The notes beneath the pieces were generated by a model. The model did no database searches, was not told the origin of the DNA, and saw only the letters and a program-made list of their open reading frames with translations. From NCBI RefSeq assembly GCF_001540865.1, contig NC_033632.1:7338743-7402742 (forward strand): 64,000 nt of DNA. The letters run 5' to 3'. The translations under genes and the position numbers were made by a program. The stretch comes from Ananas comosus. Its lineage: Eukaryota > Streptophyta > Magnoliopsida > Poales > Bromeliaceae. How positions within the stretch are numbered: position 1 is the stretch's first letter; every line of letters begins with the position of its first letter. Below are positions 1-11,203 of the stretch, in pieces.

Positions 1-2771
1 AAAGCACTCCATACAAATCAGGTAAAATCATCAACAATAAGCAGGATATAACATTTTCCACCCAAACTTTGAATCCTAGATGGTCTCATCAAGTCCATGT
101 GAAGTAACTCTAACGGTTTAGATGTCCCTAAGTGGTTCAAATTCTTATGTGCGGATCTAGTATGTTTCCCCAATTGACAACCCCCACATACAGTGTTCTC
201 TTTGAAGTCTATCTTAGGTACACCTCTAACAACCTCCTTCTTTGTTATCTTGGAAAGTTCCTTAAAGTTTATGTGACCTAGTCATGCATGCCACAAAGTT
301 TCAGTCTCTAGTGACGCTAGGTTACAATGTTCAATTGAAGAACTAGGAACTACATAACAGTTATTCTGAGATCTAACGCCCTTTAAGAAAAGATTATCAT
401 CTCGAGTCACATGACATTCTTTATCAGAAAACTTCACAGAATACCCATCACCACACAATTGGCTTATGCTTACGAGATTAGATTTAAGCCCCTCAACATA
501 AAAAATATCATTCAAAGTAGGGTCATCTGAGATAGTCACTGTTCCTTTTCCAATGATTTTTGACGACCGACCGTCTCCAAAAACAACAAGTCCTCCGGAG
601 ATTTTATTTAAAGAAGTAAACCAATTTTTATCACCGGTCATGTGACGGGAACAACCACTATCCAGATACCAAGAAGTATTATCGTAAGCATGAAGCGAAG
701 TGTGAATGACAAGGCATGGGAAGAGTTCACCTTTGCGCACCCAAACCTTACATGTTTTGGGTTGCGTCGGTTCGCTTGCTTTTGGTGATTGTGGCTTGTC
801 GACGATTTGAATTAACTTCTTCTTCAGATCCTCCTCCTTTGGTTTTCATGCTTGTTTTGCCTTTGACTTCGGAGCATTTGGTGTCCATGTTTGTTTCTTC
901 TTATGATCATCCTTTTTTGAAGTCCAAGTTGACTTCCCTTTTGATTTAGGATCATTCTTCATGGGCATTAATGATGTTCTTTGATTTAAGGGTGTTGTAG
1001 AGCTCTTACCCTTTTGTTTGTAAAATTTCTTTATATGTCCTAAAACACCACAAAGATGACAAGTTTTGTTAGCCAAAGTGTTTTTAGGAAGGACGAACTT
1101 ACCATAAAGTTTAGGAACTGCTTTTGTCGAATATTCGTCATCTTTCTTCATTGCTTGATCAATATACGTCCGTTCGTACCCAAGTCTAAGTTTATTTGTT
1201 TAACCAAGTCCAAGCATCTTATCAAGTTTGCTAGAGCCAGACGAGAATTGATTCAAATCCGATTTAAGTTGAATAATCGTCTTGGTGAATTCCATATTTG
1301 CTTCTCTAGCTTCCGAGTATTGCTTGGTAAGAAAATTGATGTTTTCAACATGAGTCTCCTTTTCCTTTTCAAGTAATGTACACTTCTCAAATAAAGAATT
1401 GTAAGCCTTAGTCAAACCATCTCTTTCTTGTTCTAAATCCTTTGACAATGAGGCCAATCTTGAATTCTCTTGTTCCAACTCATGTAGACTTCGTCGCAGC
1501 CTCTTGTTATGTTTTGCCACCTTCTTTGATTCGACTACCAATTGTTGATATGCTGCGACCATGTCATCTTCATCCGATTCTTCATCCGATGAGTTCTCCG
1601 AAGAAGATTTTTCATGCAGGGATGACATAGAGATAGAATCTATAGATGCTAAACACATAAAAGAGTCATGTGCAATAAGTGTCGTAGCGTTAACATCCTC
1701 ATCACTTGAAGATGTCTCAACCGAAGACGAGTCATCTCAAGTGATGGCTTGCATTGCTTTCTTTTTCAAGGATTTTTTATTAGGGCAATCCGATGCAATA
1801 TGACCAAATCCTCTACACTTATAGCATTGGATTTGACCTTCATTAGTTTTCTTCTCTTTTGAAAAATCTTTAGAAGAGCTTTCAGACTTTTTATTCTTAG
1901 AATAAGAAGATGAAGAAGAACTCCCTTTAGATTTGCTTGACTTGGAGGAAGTAGACTTGGGAGGAAACTTCTTTCTAATGTTCCGACGGAACTTCTTCGT
2001 TAGAAGCGCTAGTTGCTTTTCAAACTCCTCCAAGGTTTGCTCCAACTCCGGGTCCGATGAAGTTGTAGTGTCATCTCCTTTTGTTGATTTTAGAGCCATC
2101 CCTGAAGCTTTAGAAGAAGACTTGGAAGAAGACAAATTAGAAGGAAAAGTCATCTCATACGTTTGAAGTGCACCTACTAATTCTTCTACCTTAAGTTCAT
2201 CCAGATGTTTTACCGTTTCAATGGCCGCAACCTTAGGACGAAATCGTTCGGGAAGGGTCCTCAAAATTTTTCTAACAATTTTGGAATCAGGAATCTTCTC
2301 GCCTAAGTTAGCACACGTGTTTACAATGTCTTGCAAACGAGTATAATACTCGGTAAAAGATTCATGTTCTTCCATACGGATAGAATCAAATCTACTAGTA
2401 AGCATTTGTAATTTTTGAATCTTTACCAAGCTTGTACCCTCGTGTGTAACTTGTAAAGTGTCCCAAATTTCTTTGGCGGTTTCACACGCCGAGACACGAG
2501 AAAATTCAGTTTGATTTAAAGCATTAAATAAAGCATTGATGCCCTTTCCGTTGAATGAAGATAATTCATTTTCCTCTTTCGTCCACTTATTTCTAGGTTT
2601 CGGACAGGTAACATTCTCGACAACTTCAGTGGGATGTTTCCACCCGAATTCAATGGCTTGCCATACCCGCTCGTCGATGGCAATAAGAAACGCCCTCATA
2701 CGGACTTTCCAATAAGCGTAATTAGTACCATCGAAGAGAGGGGGTCGATTGATGTTACCGCCCTCGGCCAT
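1..2771 (-). pseudogene. copia gag-pol, frame intact but with five stop codons
   Basis: The capsid and polyprotein of the copia element. From the ATG at 2771: a UBN2-type gag domain (about residues 1-200), a Ser/Lys-rich stretch, zinc knuckle CYKCRGFGHIASDC (about residue 320), a Glu-rich coiled coil (1658-1200), a second knuckle CHLCGVLGHIKKFY whose last Cys is Tyr, the aspartic protease motif WYLDSGCSRHMTG (about 660-620), then the HHCC integrase start (LWHA, LGHIN, CGGCQLGKH) and the integrase core Asp (DDF). All these segments lie in one reading frame with no frameshift. It is interrupted only by stops at 1737-1739, 1200-1202, 846-848, 282-284 and 18-20. Four are TGA where related proteins have Arg (CGA) and one is TAA (CAA). 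The copy is inactive, but its length is preserved. Confidence 0.88.
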
Positions 2772-2789
2772 GATTTACAACCTATACCC

Positions 2790-2801
2790 GCCCTGATACC
2801 A
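2790..2801 (-). other. primer binding site, initiator Met tRNA
   Basis: The minus strand reads TGGTATCAGGGC two bases downstream of the LTR end. This matches the canonical TGGTATCAGAGC with one change and fixes the direction of the copia element. Confidence 0.8.
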
Positions 2802-2803
2802 CT

Positions 2804-4017
2804 TGAAAGATATGGATCCCGAGGATCTAAAAGGTAAAAAATACCTAGAGGGGGGTGAATAGGTGTAAAACAGTAAAAACAAAAACTCTCGATACAAATA
2901 AAAAGAGATAGCGGAAAATAAAACAGCACACCGAGATTTTAACATGGGAAAACTCCAATCCGGAGTGAAAAACCCACGGGACCGATCACGCGAAGAAAAT
3001 CCACTAAGAAAACTTGAGTACAAGTGATTTTAACCAAAATACATGACTCAATTTACCGAATTCCCGTTGTTGATGGTCTTCGCCGGTCCTTGATCGATAG
3101 GAATCCTCCAATCGACCTCGCCCAACTCCTTGCTGCGTCAACGCCTCAACTCCTTGAAGCGTCCACCGAATCCTCGGCTTCACGCGAGATCCACGCGCCA
3201 AACCTCCTTCCGGAGCTTGTAGAATCAAAGATTTGTGGTGATTAAGACTTAGAATCCCATAAGCAATGAGGGTTCACCTTCTAATCAAACATCTACTTGA
3301 TTCTCGAAGAAGATCTCGAGTAAAAAACGAAGAATCAAGTCGATCGTTGATTATACGAAACTTGTTATAAAAATAGAATCATAAGAATGGGAAAACAAGT
3401 TTCTAGGGTTTTAGATCAGTAGAAATTCAAAGTCTTAACCCATATGACGACCCCTATGGCTTATTTATATATTTAGAAGACTTAGAAGTAGACTAGGATT
3501 GCAAAAAGTCTATTTTAAAAACTGGTGTCGTCCTCAGGGACCGGTCCTCTCGAGGAGACCGGTCTCTCAAGTGGGAGACCGGTCTCTCAAGTGGGAGACC
3601 GGTCCCTCGCTGCGTGACAGAAAACACAACGTTCGGGAACCGGTCTCTCATGCCAGAGACCGGTCCCTCGCTGTGTGACAGAAAATTCCATGTTCGGGAA
3701 CCGGTCTCCCTTTTCAGAGACCGATTGCCTCTACATCCCACGCAGTGAGGACCTTCGGGGACCGGTCTCTCAACTCTGGGACCAGTCCTAGAGTACTGAA
3801 AAGTTCAGTTTAAGCTTCATAATGCAATCTAAGTCTTCTGAAGTTATTATAATTAAATATCTTCACCACAAATGATCTATTCTTCATACCTGAGGTGCCG
3901 AGCTTTCCAAATGAGTCTTTGTTCTTCAAATTGAATCTTTTCTTCAAACTTCCGCGATCAACTCTTCAAGACTTCATTCGACTTTACGAAATCCGCCAAC
4001 CTAGAAAATTCTTAACA
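2804..4017 (-). repeat. 5' LTR of the SIRE-like copia element
   Basis: A 1214-bp LTR. On the minus strand it starts TGTTAAGAATTTTC (at 4017) and ends ATATCTTTCA (at 2804), next to the primer site. The outer boundary is inferred from the TG dinucleotide because the other LTR is outside the window. The segment 3535-3795 carries at least eight copies of a palindromic GACCGGTC-type motif that also appears in the gypsy LTRs of this window. Confidence 0.7.
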
Positions 4018-4286
4018 TAATGCACCTCACACTTATACATCATCTACACTCATGTACCTCTGGTGTCTCTAATGCAAAAAGGGAAAGCTGCTACTACCTC
4101 TAGGGCACTATGCCCTTACGACGGTCCTCGCCTGGCGCGCTAGTACTCGGCCCTGAGATAAAATGGGGGTGAGAACTATCTTCCATAGTTCCCAGTAGGT
4201 TCGGCCGCTGACTTCGCCGATCTTCCCACTAGGTCTAAGCAGGCACCGATAGATAGATAGATAGATAGATAAATAAAGTGATTGCA
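4018..4286 (-). repeat. fragment of a Del/Tekay-like gypsy LTR plus GATA microsatellite
   Basis: Shares with the other gypsy LTRs the motif GTGAGAACTAT...ATAGTTCCCAGT (4169-4197), in minus orientation. A (GATA)n run of about 23 bp lies at 4248-4270. The fragment is cut by the copia LTR on the left and another LTR on the right. Confidence 0.6.
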
Positions 4287-6917
4287 TGTCACGCCCCGGG
4301 ACCCAACGGAAGCCCGCCCGGCACGTGCCCAGACCCGCCATGCGTCTAAAACGCATAAGGCGTCTAACAACAACAATAATAAAAGCAATAATAAAAGACA
4401 TCTAGGAGTATCAGAGCATAAAGAATGTCTAAAAGCTACAACAAGAAATAAGGATGAAACTATAAATCCACTAAGTAAAACATAAAGTAAATACGATAGG
4501 AATCCCATAACAAGTACTAAAAGTAGATACACAGGTGGTCTCTATACATGGATACAAAATCTCTCACTCTCTCAACTACAAAAGAAAGAGTAACCACCTA
4601 GGCAAAGTACCGCTCCTTGCTAGCTAGCTAAGCGATCCCCTTGCCGCGATCCCGTGCCTCCGCCGGTGCCGAAGGCTCTGAAAAGTAAACCATAAAACAG
4701 GGGCGTGAGAACTATTAAAAATAGTTCCCAGTGGGCAATTACTGACTTCAGTGAATGCACCACAAGGCCCAAAGCTANNNNNNNNNNNNNNNNNNNNNNN
4801 NNNNNNNNNNNNNNNNNNNNNNNNNNNNNNNNNNNNNNNNNNNNNNNNNNNNNNNNNNNNNNNNNNNNNNNNNNNNNNNNNNNNNNNNNNNNNNNNNNNN
4901 NNNNNNNNNNNNNNNNNNNNNNNNNNNNNNNNNNNNNNNNNNNNNNNNNNNNNNNNNNNNNNNNNNNNNNNNNNNNNNNNNNNNNNNNNNNNNNNNNNNN
5001 NNNNNNNNNNNNNNNNNNNNNNNNNNNNNNNNNNNNNNNNNNNNNNNNNNNNNNNNNNNNNNNNNNNNNNNNNNNNNNNNNNNNNNNNNNNNNNNNNNNN
5101 NNNNNNNNNNNNNNNNNNNNNNNNNNNNNNNNNNNNNNNNNNNNNNNNNNNNNNNNNNNNNNNNNNNNNNNNNNNNNNNNNNNNNNNNNNNNNNNNNNNN
5201 NNNNNNNNNNNNNNNNNNNNNNNNNNNNNNNNNNNNNNNNNNNNNNNNNNNNNNNNNNNNNNNNNNNNNNNNNNNNNNNNNNNNNNNNNNNNNNNNNNNN
5301 NNNNNNNNNNNNNNNNNNNNNNNNNNNNNNNNNNNNNNNNNNNNNNNNNNNNNNNNNNNNNNNNNNNNNNNNNNNNNNNNNNNNNNNNNNNNNNNNNNNN
5401 NNNNNNNNNNNNNNNNNNNNNNNNNNNNNNNNNNNNNNNNNNNNNNNNNNNNNNNNNNNNNNNNNNNNNNNNNNNNNNNNNNNNNNNNNNNNNNNNNNNN
5501 NNNNNNNNNNNNNNNNNNNNNNNNNNNNNNNNNNNNNNAATAAAAATTTAAATAAAGATACGATTTACCCTAAATATACTTAAAATCTCGTGAATTTTAC
5601 GTACGGAACACATAATATTTTTAAAGTGATATATCATCTCGATATACTCATCTTATGTACGTACGCCCTTTACACGAATAAAACGTTCACCTTTTACGTA
5701 AAGAATACTCCTAATACTGAACCTTATACATGAAACCTTGTATCAACGGTACAAAACGGTATCTCTTGTTCTCACAGTATTTCCCCGTGAACTTTGATCA
5801 TTTGATACTTTGACATTGGATCTCTGTACTACTATCCGGTAACATGTAGACGATATATTAGGTACAATCTCTGTACTACTGTATCCCTATCCGGTTTACA
5901 ACAAGTAGAAAGAGCATAGGGGCCATTTCGCCCCATTTCCACGAAGCCAAACCCACCGAAAGAATCGACTTCTTCGTTTCGCCGAACGAAGATATCCACA
6001 AGCTCCCTAGTACCCTAGAAACATCAAAAATAGGGTCACCCAAACGAAACGAAGAGCGAATAGCTCAATCATTAACCAACTCAAGCTAGGGTTGGGCAAA
6101 AACTCACCTCAAGTGGAAAACCCTCTCCAAATCCTCAAATGAAAGGTAGAGGTCTCCCAATCTAACCTATATAAAGGTTCAAAACCCATAAAAAAGGTTT
6201 CAAAGCCCTCAAATCAAAAAGCCCCAAAATCTAACCCTAGAATCCAAAATCTAGGGTTTAAACAAGCAAAAAGCTCCAAAACTATGATCTAGAGGAAGGA
6301 ACTTTGCCACATACCTCTAGGATGCTCCAAACCAAGCTCAAAATCTTCTAGGGTTGAAGATCGATCCACCACAAAGCTCCAAAAGCAAGCTCCCAGCCTC
6401 CAAAGGTGAGAAATGAGGATGAAGATTATGCTCCAAGCCTCCAAGCAAGCTCCCTCTCCTCCTCTTCTTCTTCTTCTTCTTCTCCCTCTCTTCTTCTCTC
6501 TCTAAAATGCCAAGGGTTGAGAGGAATGGGGGAAAGAGAGAGAAGAAGGGCTCTCTATAGGCTCTAAAGTAACAAAATCCAGATAAGCCCCTCAAAAATC
6601 CAAAATCACATCAGCCCGGTCTGGGCAGTTTCCGCCCAGAGGGACCGGTCTCTCCCCGCGCAGACGCGCTCGGGGACCGGTCTCAACTGCCAGGGACCAG
6701 TTGCCTCGCCGGCTACGCAGCACTGTTCACTGGGGGGACCGGTCTCTTCTATCAGGGACCGGTCCTCGAGAGTAAAAACTCTCCGGACTCTGCCAAAACT
6801 CTCAGGATCGAACTTTTAGGCCGGTATACCATCGACGGCCCTGCACCAAGTGTGGAAAAGCTCGAAATATATCCAAACACTCGAACCTCGCAATTTGCAA
6901 TGGTCCAGTGTGTTACA
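4287..6917 (-). repeat. gypsy LTR (Del/Tekay-like), contains an assembly gap
   Basis: On the plus strand it begins TGTCACGCCCCGGG and ends CCAGTGTGTTACA, the same termini as other LTRs here. The sense strand is therefore minus. The conserved hairpin motif is at 4707-4729. A pyrimidine-rich leader (6450-6510) and an ACCGGT motif cluster (6640-6775) follow. No primer site or polypurine tract flanks it and the flanking 5-mers do not match, so it is a solo or rearranged LTR. Confidence 0.7.
4778..5538. other. assembly gap (761 N)
   Basis: A run of N inside the gypsy LTR. Apparent open frames across it are artefacts. Confidence 0.99.
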
Positions 6918-7663
6918 GGCAGCAATTGCCAACTATGCAATTTCTCAGTTTTAAGGGGCTAAACTGCAATTTTTCGAGCTTATCATCTCACCCCTAGTGG
7001 ATTACACCTGTCTAAGACCAGAGCTCTCCATTCTCTTCTCTTCTTTCATCTTTTCTTCTTCTCCTTCTCTCTCTGAGCTAAGAAGAGTTGAGGAGTTTGG
7101 TGCTGGCAGCTTGGAGTGTTGCTGGCTAAGGAAGAAAACTGAATCGAACAGGAAATTGCTGCTGATTAGAGTTGCTAAGTCACCTGGAATAGCAACTAAT
7201 CAAGGTAAACTTGATTAAGACTCATGGATTTCTTGTTAATTACCTTGAAAAAGATGTTTATATGGACTCTTGGGAGTTGGGAGCTTGATGGATTGGGCTT
7301 ATTGATGCTGCGAGCAGGGACTTCAGCTGAGAGAGCTTGGAATTGGGGTGTGTATATTGCTTTTCAGCTGGGAACTTAGTAGGTGCTTTAGGGCAGCCTC
7401 TAAATGAATAATTGGGACATGTGTTGCAGGAAATTTCAGTTTGGGGCTGATCTGGTACTCGCAGGCTACCAAGTTGAAGAATTCAACTAAAGAAGCATCC
7501 AATTTGAGTAAGAAGCTTACTTTTCAGCTAAAGTTAGATGTATTATCATTAGAGGGAACCTGAGAGAATAAGTGTGCTGGTATAATAGGGACTGTGAGCT
7601 AAGAAGGAAGCTTCTAGAGAGCTTCGAATTCAGAATTAAGCTTCTGGATTGATGAGTTGCTGA
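6918..7663 (+). repeat. gypsy LTR/leader fragment in the opposite orientation
   Basis: Contains the sense-strand signature seen in other LTRs (a GGGGCTAAACTGCAATTTTT-like stretch followed by a CT-rich block at 7020-7075), but on the plus strand. No coding region was seen. It ends in the second gap, so its boundaries are unknown. Confidence 0.45.
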
Positions 7664-7763
7664 NNNNNNNNNNNNNNNNNNNNNNNNNNNNNNNNNNNNN
7701 NNNNNNNNNNNNNNNNNNNNNNNNNNNNNNNNNNNNNNNNNNNNNNNNNNNNNNNNNNNNNNN
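7664..7763. other. assembly gap (100 N)
   Basis: Exactly 100 N, the usual placeholder for a gap of unknown size. The LTR to its right lacks its expected left portion, so more than 100 bp is probably missing. Confidence 0.95.
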
Positions 7764-8617
7764 CCATTCCTATAGACGAACAAGCATTTAACCAGGAGCA
7801 AAAATGGCCAAAGTTTACCTCAAGAGTAGAAATCTCCCAAAGCTCCAAAGAGAGCTAGAACCCCTCAATCCAAGCCTTAGGAAGGTTCTAATCCAATCAA
7901 TTTGGGTCCAAAAGCCCTAGATAAAAATGAAAAATGAACCCTAAACATCAAATCTAGGGTTCATCTCAAAAACTTGGCAAAACAAGATCTAGAGGGAGGA
8001 CCTTCCACAGACACTCTAGGTGCTCCAATCCAAGCTCAAATTTCTAGGGTTGATGTTGGTCCACACCCAAGCCTACAAGCAAGCTCCAAGCCTCCAAAGG
8101 TGGGAAATAAGGAAGAAGATGGTGTCCAGCAAGCTCTTCTCCCTTTCTCCTTCTTCTCCTTCTCCCTCTCTTCCTCTTCTCTAGAATGCAAAGGGTTGAG
8201 AGAAAATGAGAGTGAGAGGAGAGGAGAGGCTGCCTATAGCCTCTAAGGTACAAAATCCAGCTAGGCCTCCAAAACACCCAAAATTACAATCAGCCCGGAT
8301 TGGGCAGTTTTCGCCCAAGGGACCGGGTCTCTCCCAGCAGGGACCGGTCTCTCGCTGGCGAACGCCGAAACCAGCGTTCGGGAACCGGTCTCCCTGGCGG
8401 GACCGGTTGCCTCAGGGCTGCCGCAACACTGTTCACTGGGGACGGTTCTTCCTTTCAGGGACCGGTCCCGAGATAAAAACTCCAGGACTTGTCCAAAGCT
8501 CCAGATTTGAACTTTTCGGGTCGGGAAGCATTTTACAACCCTCCACCAAGTATGAAAAAGCTCGAAATACATCCAAACACTCGAACCTCGCAATTTGCAA
8601 AGGTCCAGTGTGTTACA
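7764..8617 (-). repeat. gypsy LTR, right part
   Basis: Ends CCAGTGTGTTACA at 8617. It is collinear with but diverged from the LTR at 4287-6917 (same AGGTGCTCCAA, leader and ACCGGT cluster order; cluster at 8318-8470). Its left part falls in the gap. It appears inserted into the LTR that continues at 8618. Confidence 0.65.
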
Positions 8618-10906
8618 ACATCACCCTCGGCCGTGGCCGAGTCGCAAGGTGATCGACTAGCACGCTCCTAATAGTCCCTAGCTAGGTGCGACTCCCTTGC
8701 CACGATCCCTAGCCTCTCCTGCAGATGGCTCTGTAAAAACAACCACCAAAAGGCGTGAGAACTATCAACAATAGTTCCCAGTGGGTAAGCCGCCAGCCTC
8801 GGCGAATTACACCACTAGGCTCATGATGTACTAATTGAAAGCAATAACGATAATTGCATAATTTATAAGCATGATGTTAATAAGTAATAAGCATGTAATC
8901 AACATGTAATAGCTTTCTACAGTAATGAATCACTTGCATACAAGAGATATGGCAATTTCTGTAATCATGAATATAGACATGAATATAAGTACGAGCATGA
9001 AAGTGACTACTGTACACTTAAATTAATAGCATTCATTACTGTCCTTTGTCATTTAGTACATTCACCTCAATAGAGTTTTCCCTTCATTCACAGGGACCTA
9101 CCCAAGGTAGTCCAGCTTGCGCCGCGCCTAATGGTCCCGTGGTAGTAAACACTCCCCACGGCAATCCACGTCGGCACCCAATCCCGCACGGGCGAGCAAC
9201 TGTCGCGTAGGCCAACTCCGGAGTGCCGGCTTGTAGGGAGCTACCCTCACAAGCGTGTGCGAATGAGCACAATGGCAAGCAAGCAAAGTCCACAGTCCAA
9301 CATGTCTCAATTATCATGTTTTAGCTCACAATATTCTCGCTCTCGATCCTTGGATCGGAATTTCAATATAATAAATAGTAACAACAACTAGAATCCACTA
9401 GTTTAGTAAGCATGCAAGAGTAATGCTAATTTATATATAGCATTAGAATCTTTCCACTATCATGGAGGCATATAGCATGTCATTGTTCTCTACTTTAGAG
9501 TTCAGAGAATGTCATTGCTCTCACTCTATAGGAACATACTAAGAATCATTCAACTGAATTAAACATGAACATAAAGACTTTATGCATGAACGTTCTCTAC
9601 TTCATAGAGATTTAATTCAATTATGTATTAACACAAAGTACACAATTATGCCAATTCTATGGTACATATAGAACATAGGGGAGCTCCACTTGCTCTGGTT
9701 AGGTCAAACCCACCTATTACACAGCTCAAAACGGTCCAACAGAAGCTCTAAACTCAACTCAAACGGTCCCTGGACCTGCTGAAAACAAAACATCAAACCG
9801 CATCGAAGCAATTACTTAAGAATCCGATTTCGGCTCCAATCACACATAGTATGAAGTAATAACTCAATTCCCTGCTTCGACTAGCTTAATACCTCAGGTT
9901 AAGCTTCCAAAAGGCCCTCCAATGCCAGTCGAAGACAGTCCAAGGGTCAATTACCCTCTCGCTGCGAACAAAATCGAAACGACATCAATATAGTCGATTA
10001 TAAGCTATACTAGTCAAATTCTAGCAATTTCAGCTTTCTAACTGAAATTCTTGCTTACCTCAGGTTAGAACACCTTCTAAACCAGCCTCAAAAGGTACAC
10101 GTTCAGCTCAAAGAAGCTCGAAGACCTGCTGCGAAAAAACAATTTCCAAACTGCATCAATTTGATCGGATAACCCGCGTATAGTCCGAAATAGCTTCATA
10201 AATAGCAAAACATCTCTAATAAGCTTCAAAGTAGCTTATCCCTGGTCTAAGGAGGTTCATTCACAGCTAATTAACTCATATTTAATTGCTGAAAACTCAG
10301 TCTAGCACAGCCAAGAGCAAAAATCCGAAATCGCTACTCAAATCGACGAATAGAACGTCGGTAACGACAAAAGTGAGTCGATTACCTTCTTAAGCTTCCA
10401 ACCAGTGACCTGCTGATCCAGGGCTGCGAAAACCTGTCCAAAACACTCCCTCACACGTCCACAAGGGCTCCACAACGCTCGCAACCAGCGAAGAACACGC
10501 GATGCGACGGAAACGAGCGAAATCGGCGACTTCTTTGTAGAGAGAGAAAAACCCTAGAGAGAGAGAAAGAGAAAAATGGGAGAACACTTCTCTGGACCCC
10601 AGACCCTTCCACAGTGCTCCTGGAGTCGTGCTGGGGGTTATAGATAGGGATCAAAATGTGAAAAGACCAAAATAACCTTGCTGCCACGAATTGCCACTGT
10701 GTACCGGTACACCATAGCGGCTGTACGGTACAGCAAGCAGAAAAGGCTGATTTTCGCCGGTTCAATGCACTTTCTTGTTTCCAACATTCCGATCACTCTC
10801 AAACTTATGTGTAAACATCTTTAAACCCTTTTGAACATGTGGGAGAGTTCCACATATCATTCCTCACACTCGAATTTTGCAATTTGCAAAAATTCAGTGT
10901 ATTACA
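8618..10906 (-). repeat. gypsy LTR, third subfamily, left end missing
   Basis: Carries the conserved hairpin at 8757-8779, a block shared with the LTR at 21277-23675 (TCCGGAGTGCCG and neighbours, 9200-9290), a leader with GAGA repeats (10540-10575), a GTGTACCGGTACAC palindrome (about 10698) and the terminus CAGTGTATTACA. It is inserted in the gag start of the gypsy element whose 5' LTR is at 21277-23675. Confidence 0.65.
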
Positions 10907-11203
10907 CGTATTCTCTGCCCCAACAGATTTAGAGCGAGTAGTCGGCATCGTCACTACAACAACATAAAAGCGCAAGTTAGTAAAACCTATGCTATCGTAA
11001 CCCCACTCAAACAAATAATATCCGAATCATGCGAAAGTAAGGAAGTGTTCTTTACTACTAACTCCCGATGTTACGTTGTCGGCCGCCAACGTAACCCTCC
11101 GCGAAGTTAGAAGCTATACACTTCGATTAAACTCCAACTTTTTAGAGTTATAATAAAACTCAATCATAATATTTTCGCTTACAAGTCAAATAGACCCCGT
11201 CTC
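10907..11203 (-). mobile_element. internal fragment of the outer gypsy element, 5' UTR and gag start
   Basis: The minus strand carries untranslated leader, then an ATG at 10948 opening a frame that begins MPTTRSKSVG. It is cut after 14 codons by the LTR ending at 10906. On the right it stops at the target duplication GTCTC (11199-11203). The same leader resumes after the matching GTCTC at 21185, so this piece belongs to the element whose 5' LTR is 21277-23675. Confidence 0.6.

Larger units (their letters stand above)
1..4017 (-). mobile_element. Ty1/copia retrotransposon, SIRE/Maximus-like, 5' half
   Basis: The minus strand reads 5' LTR (4017-2804), Met-tRNA primer site (2801-2790), then a long gag-pol frame starting at 2771 and running off the left window edge inside integrase. 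An extended gag with two zinc knuckles separated by a coiled coil, and the G-run CTAGAGGGGGGTGAATAGG just inside the LTR, are typical of the SIRE/Maximus lineage. Reverse transcriptase, RNase H and the 3' LTR would lie outside the window, so completeness cannot be judged. Confidence 0.85.

Noticed and set aside
4287..8617. LTRs at 4287-6917 and 7764-8617 as the two LTRs of one element
   Set aside because: They are clearly diverged, no primer site or polypurine tract lies between, and the spacer is an LTR fragment in the opposite orientation.
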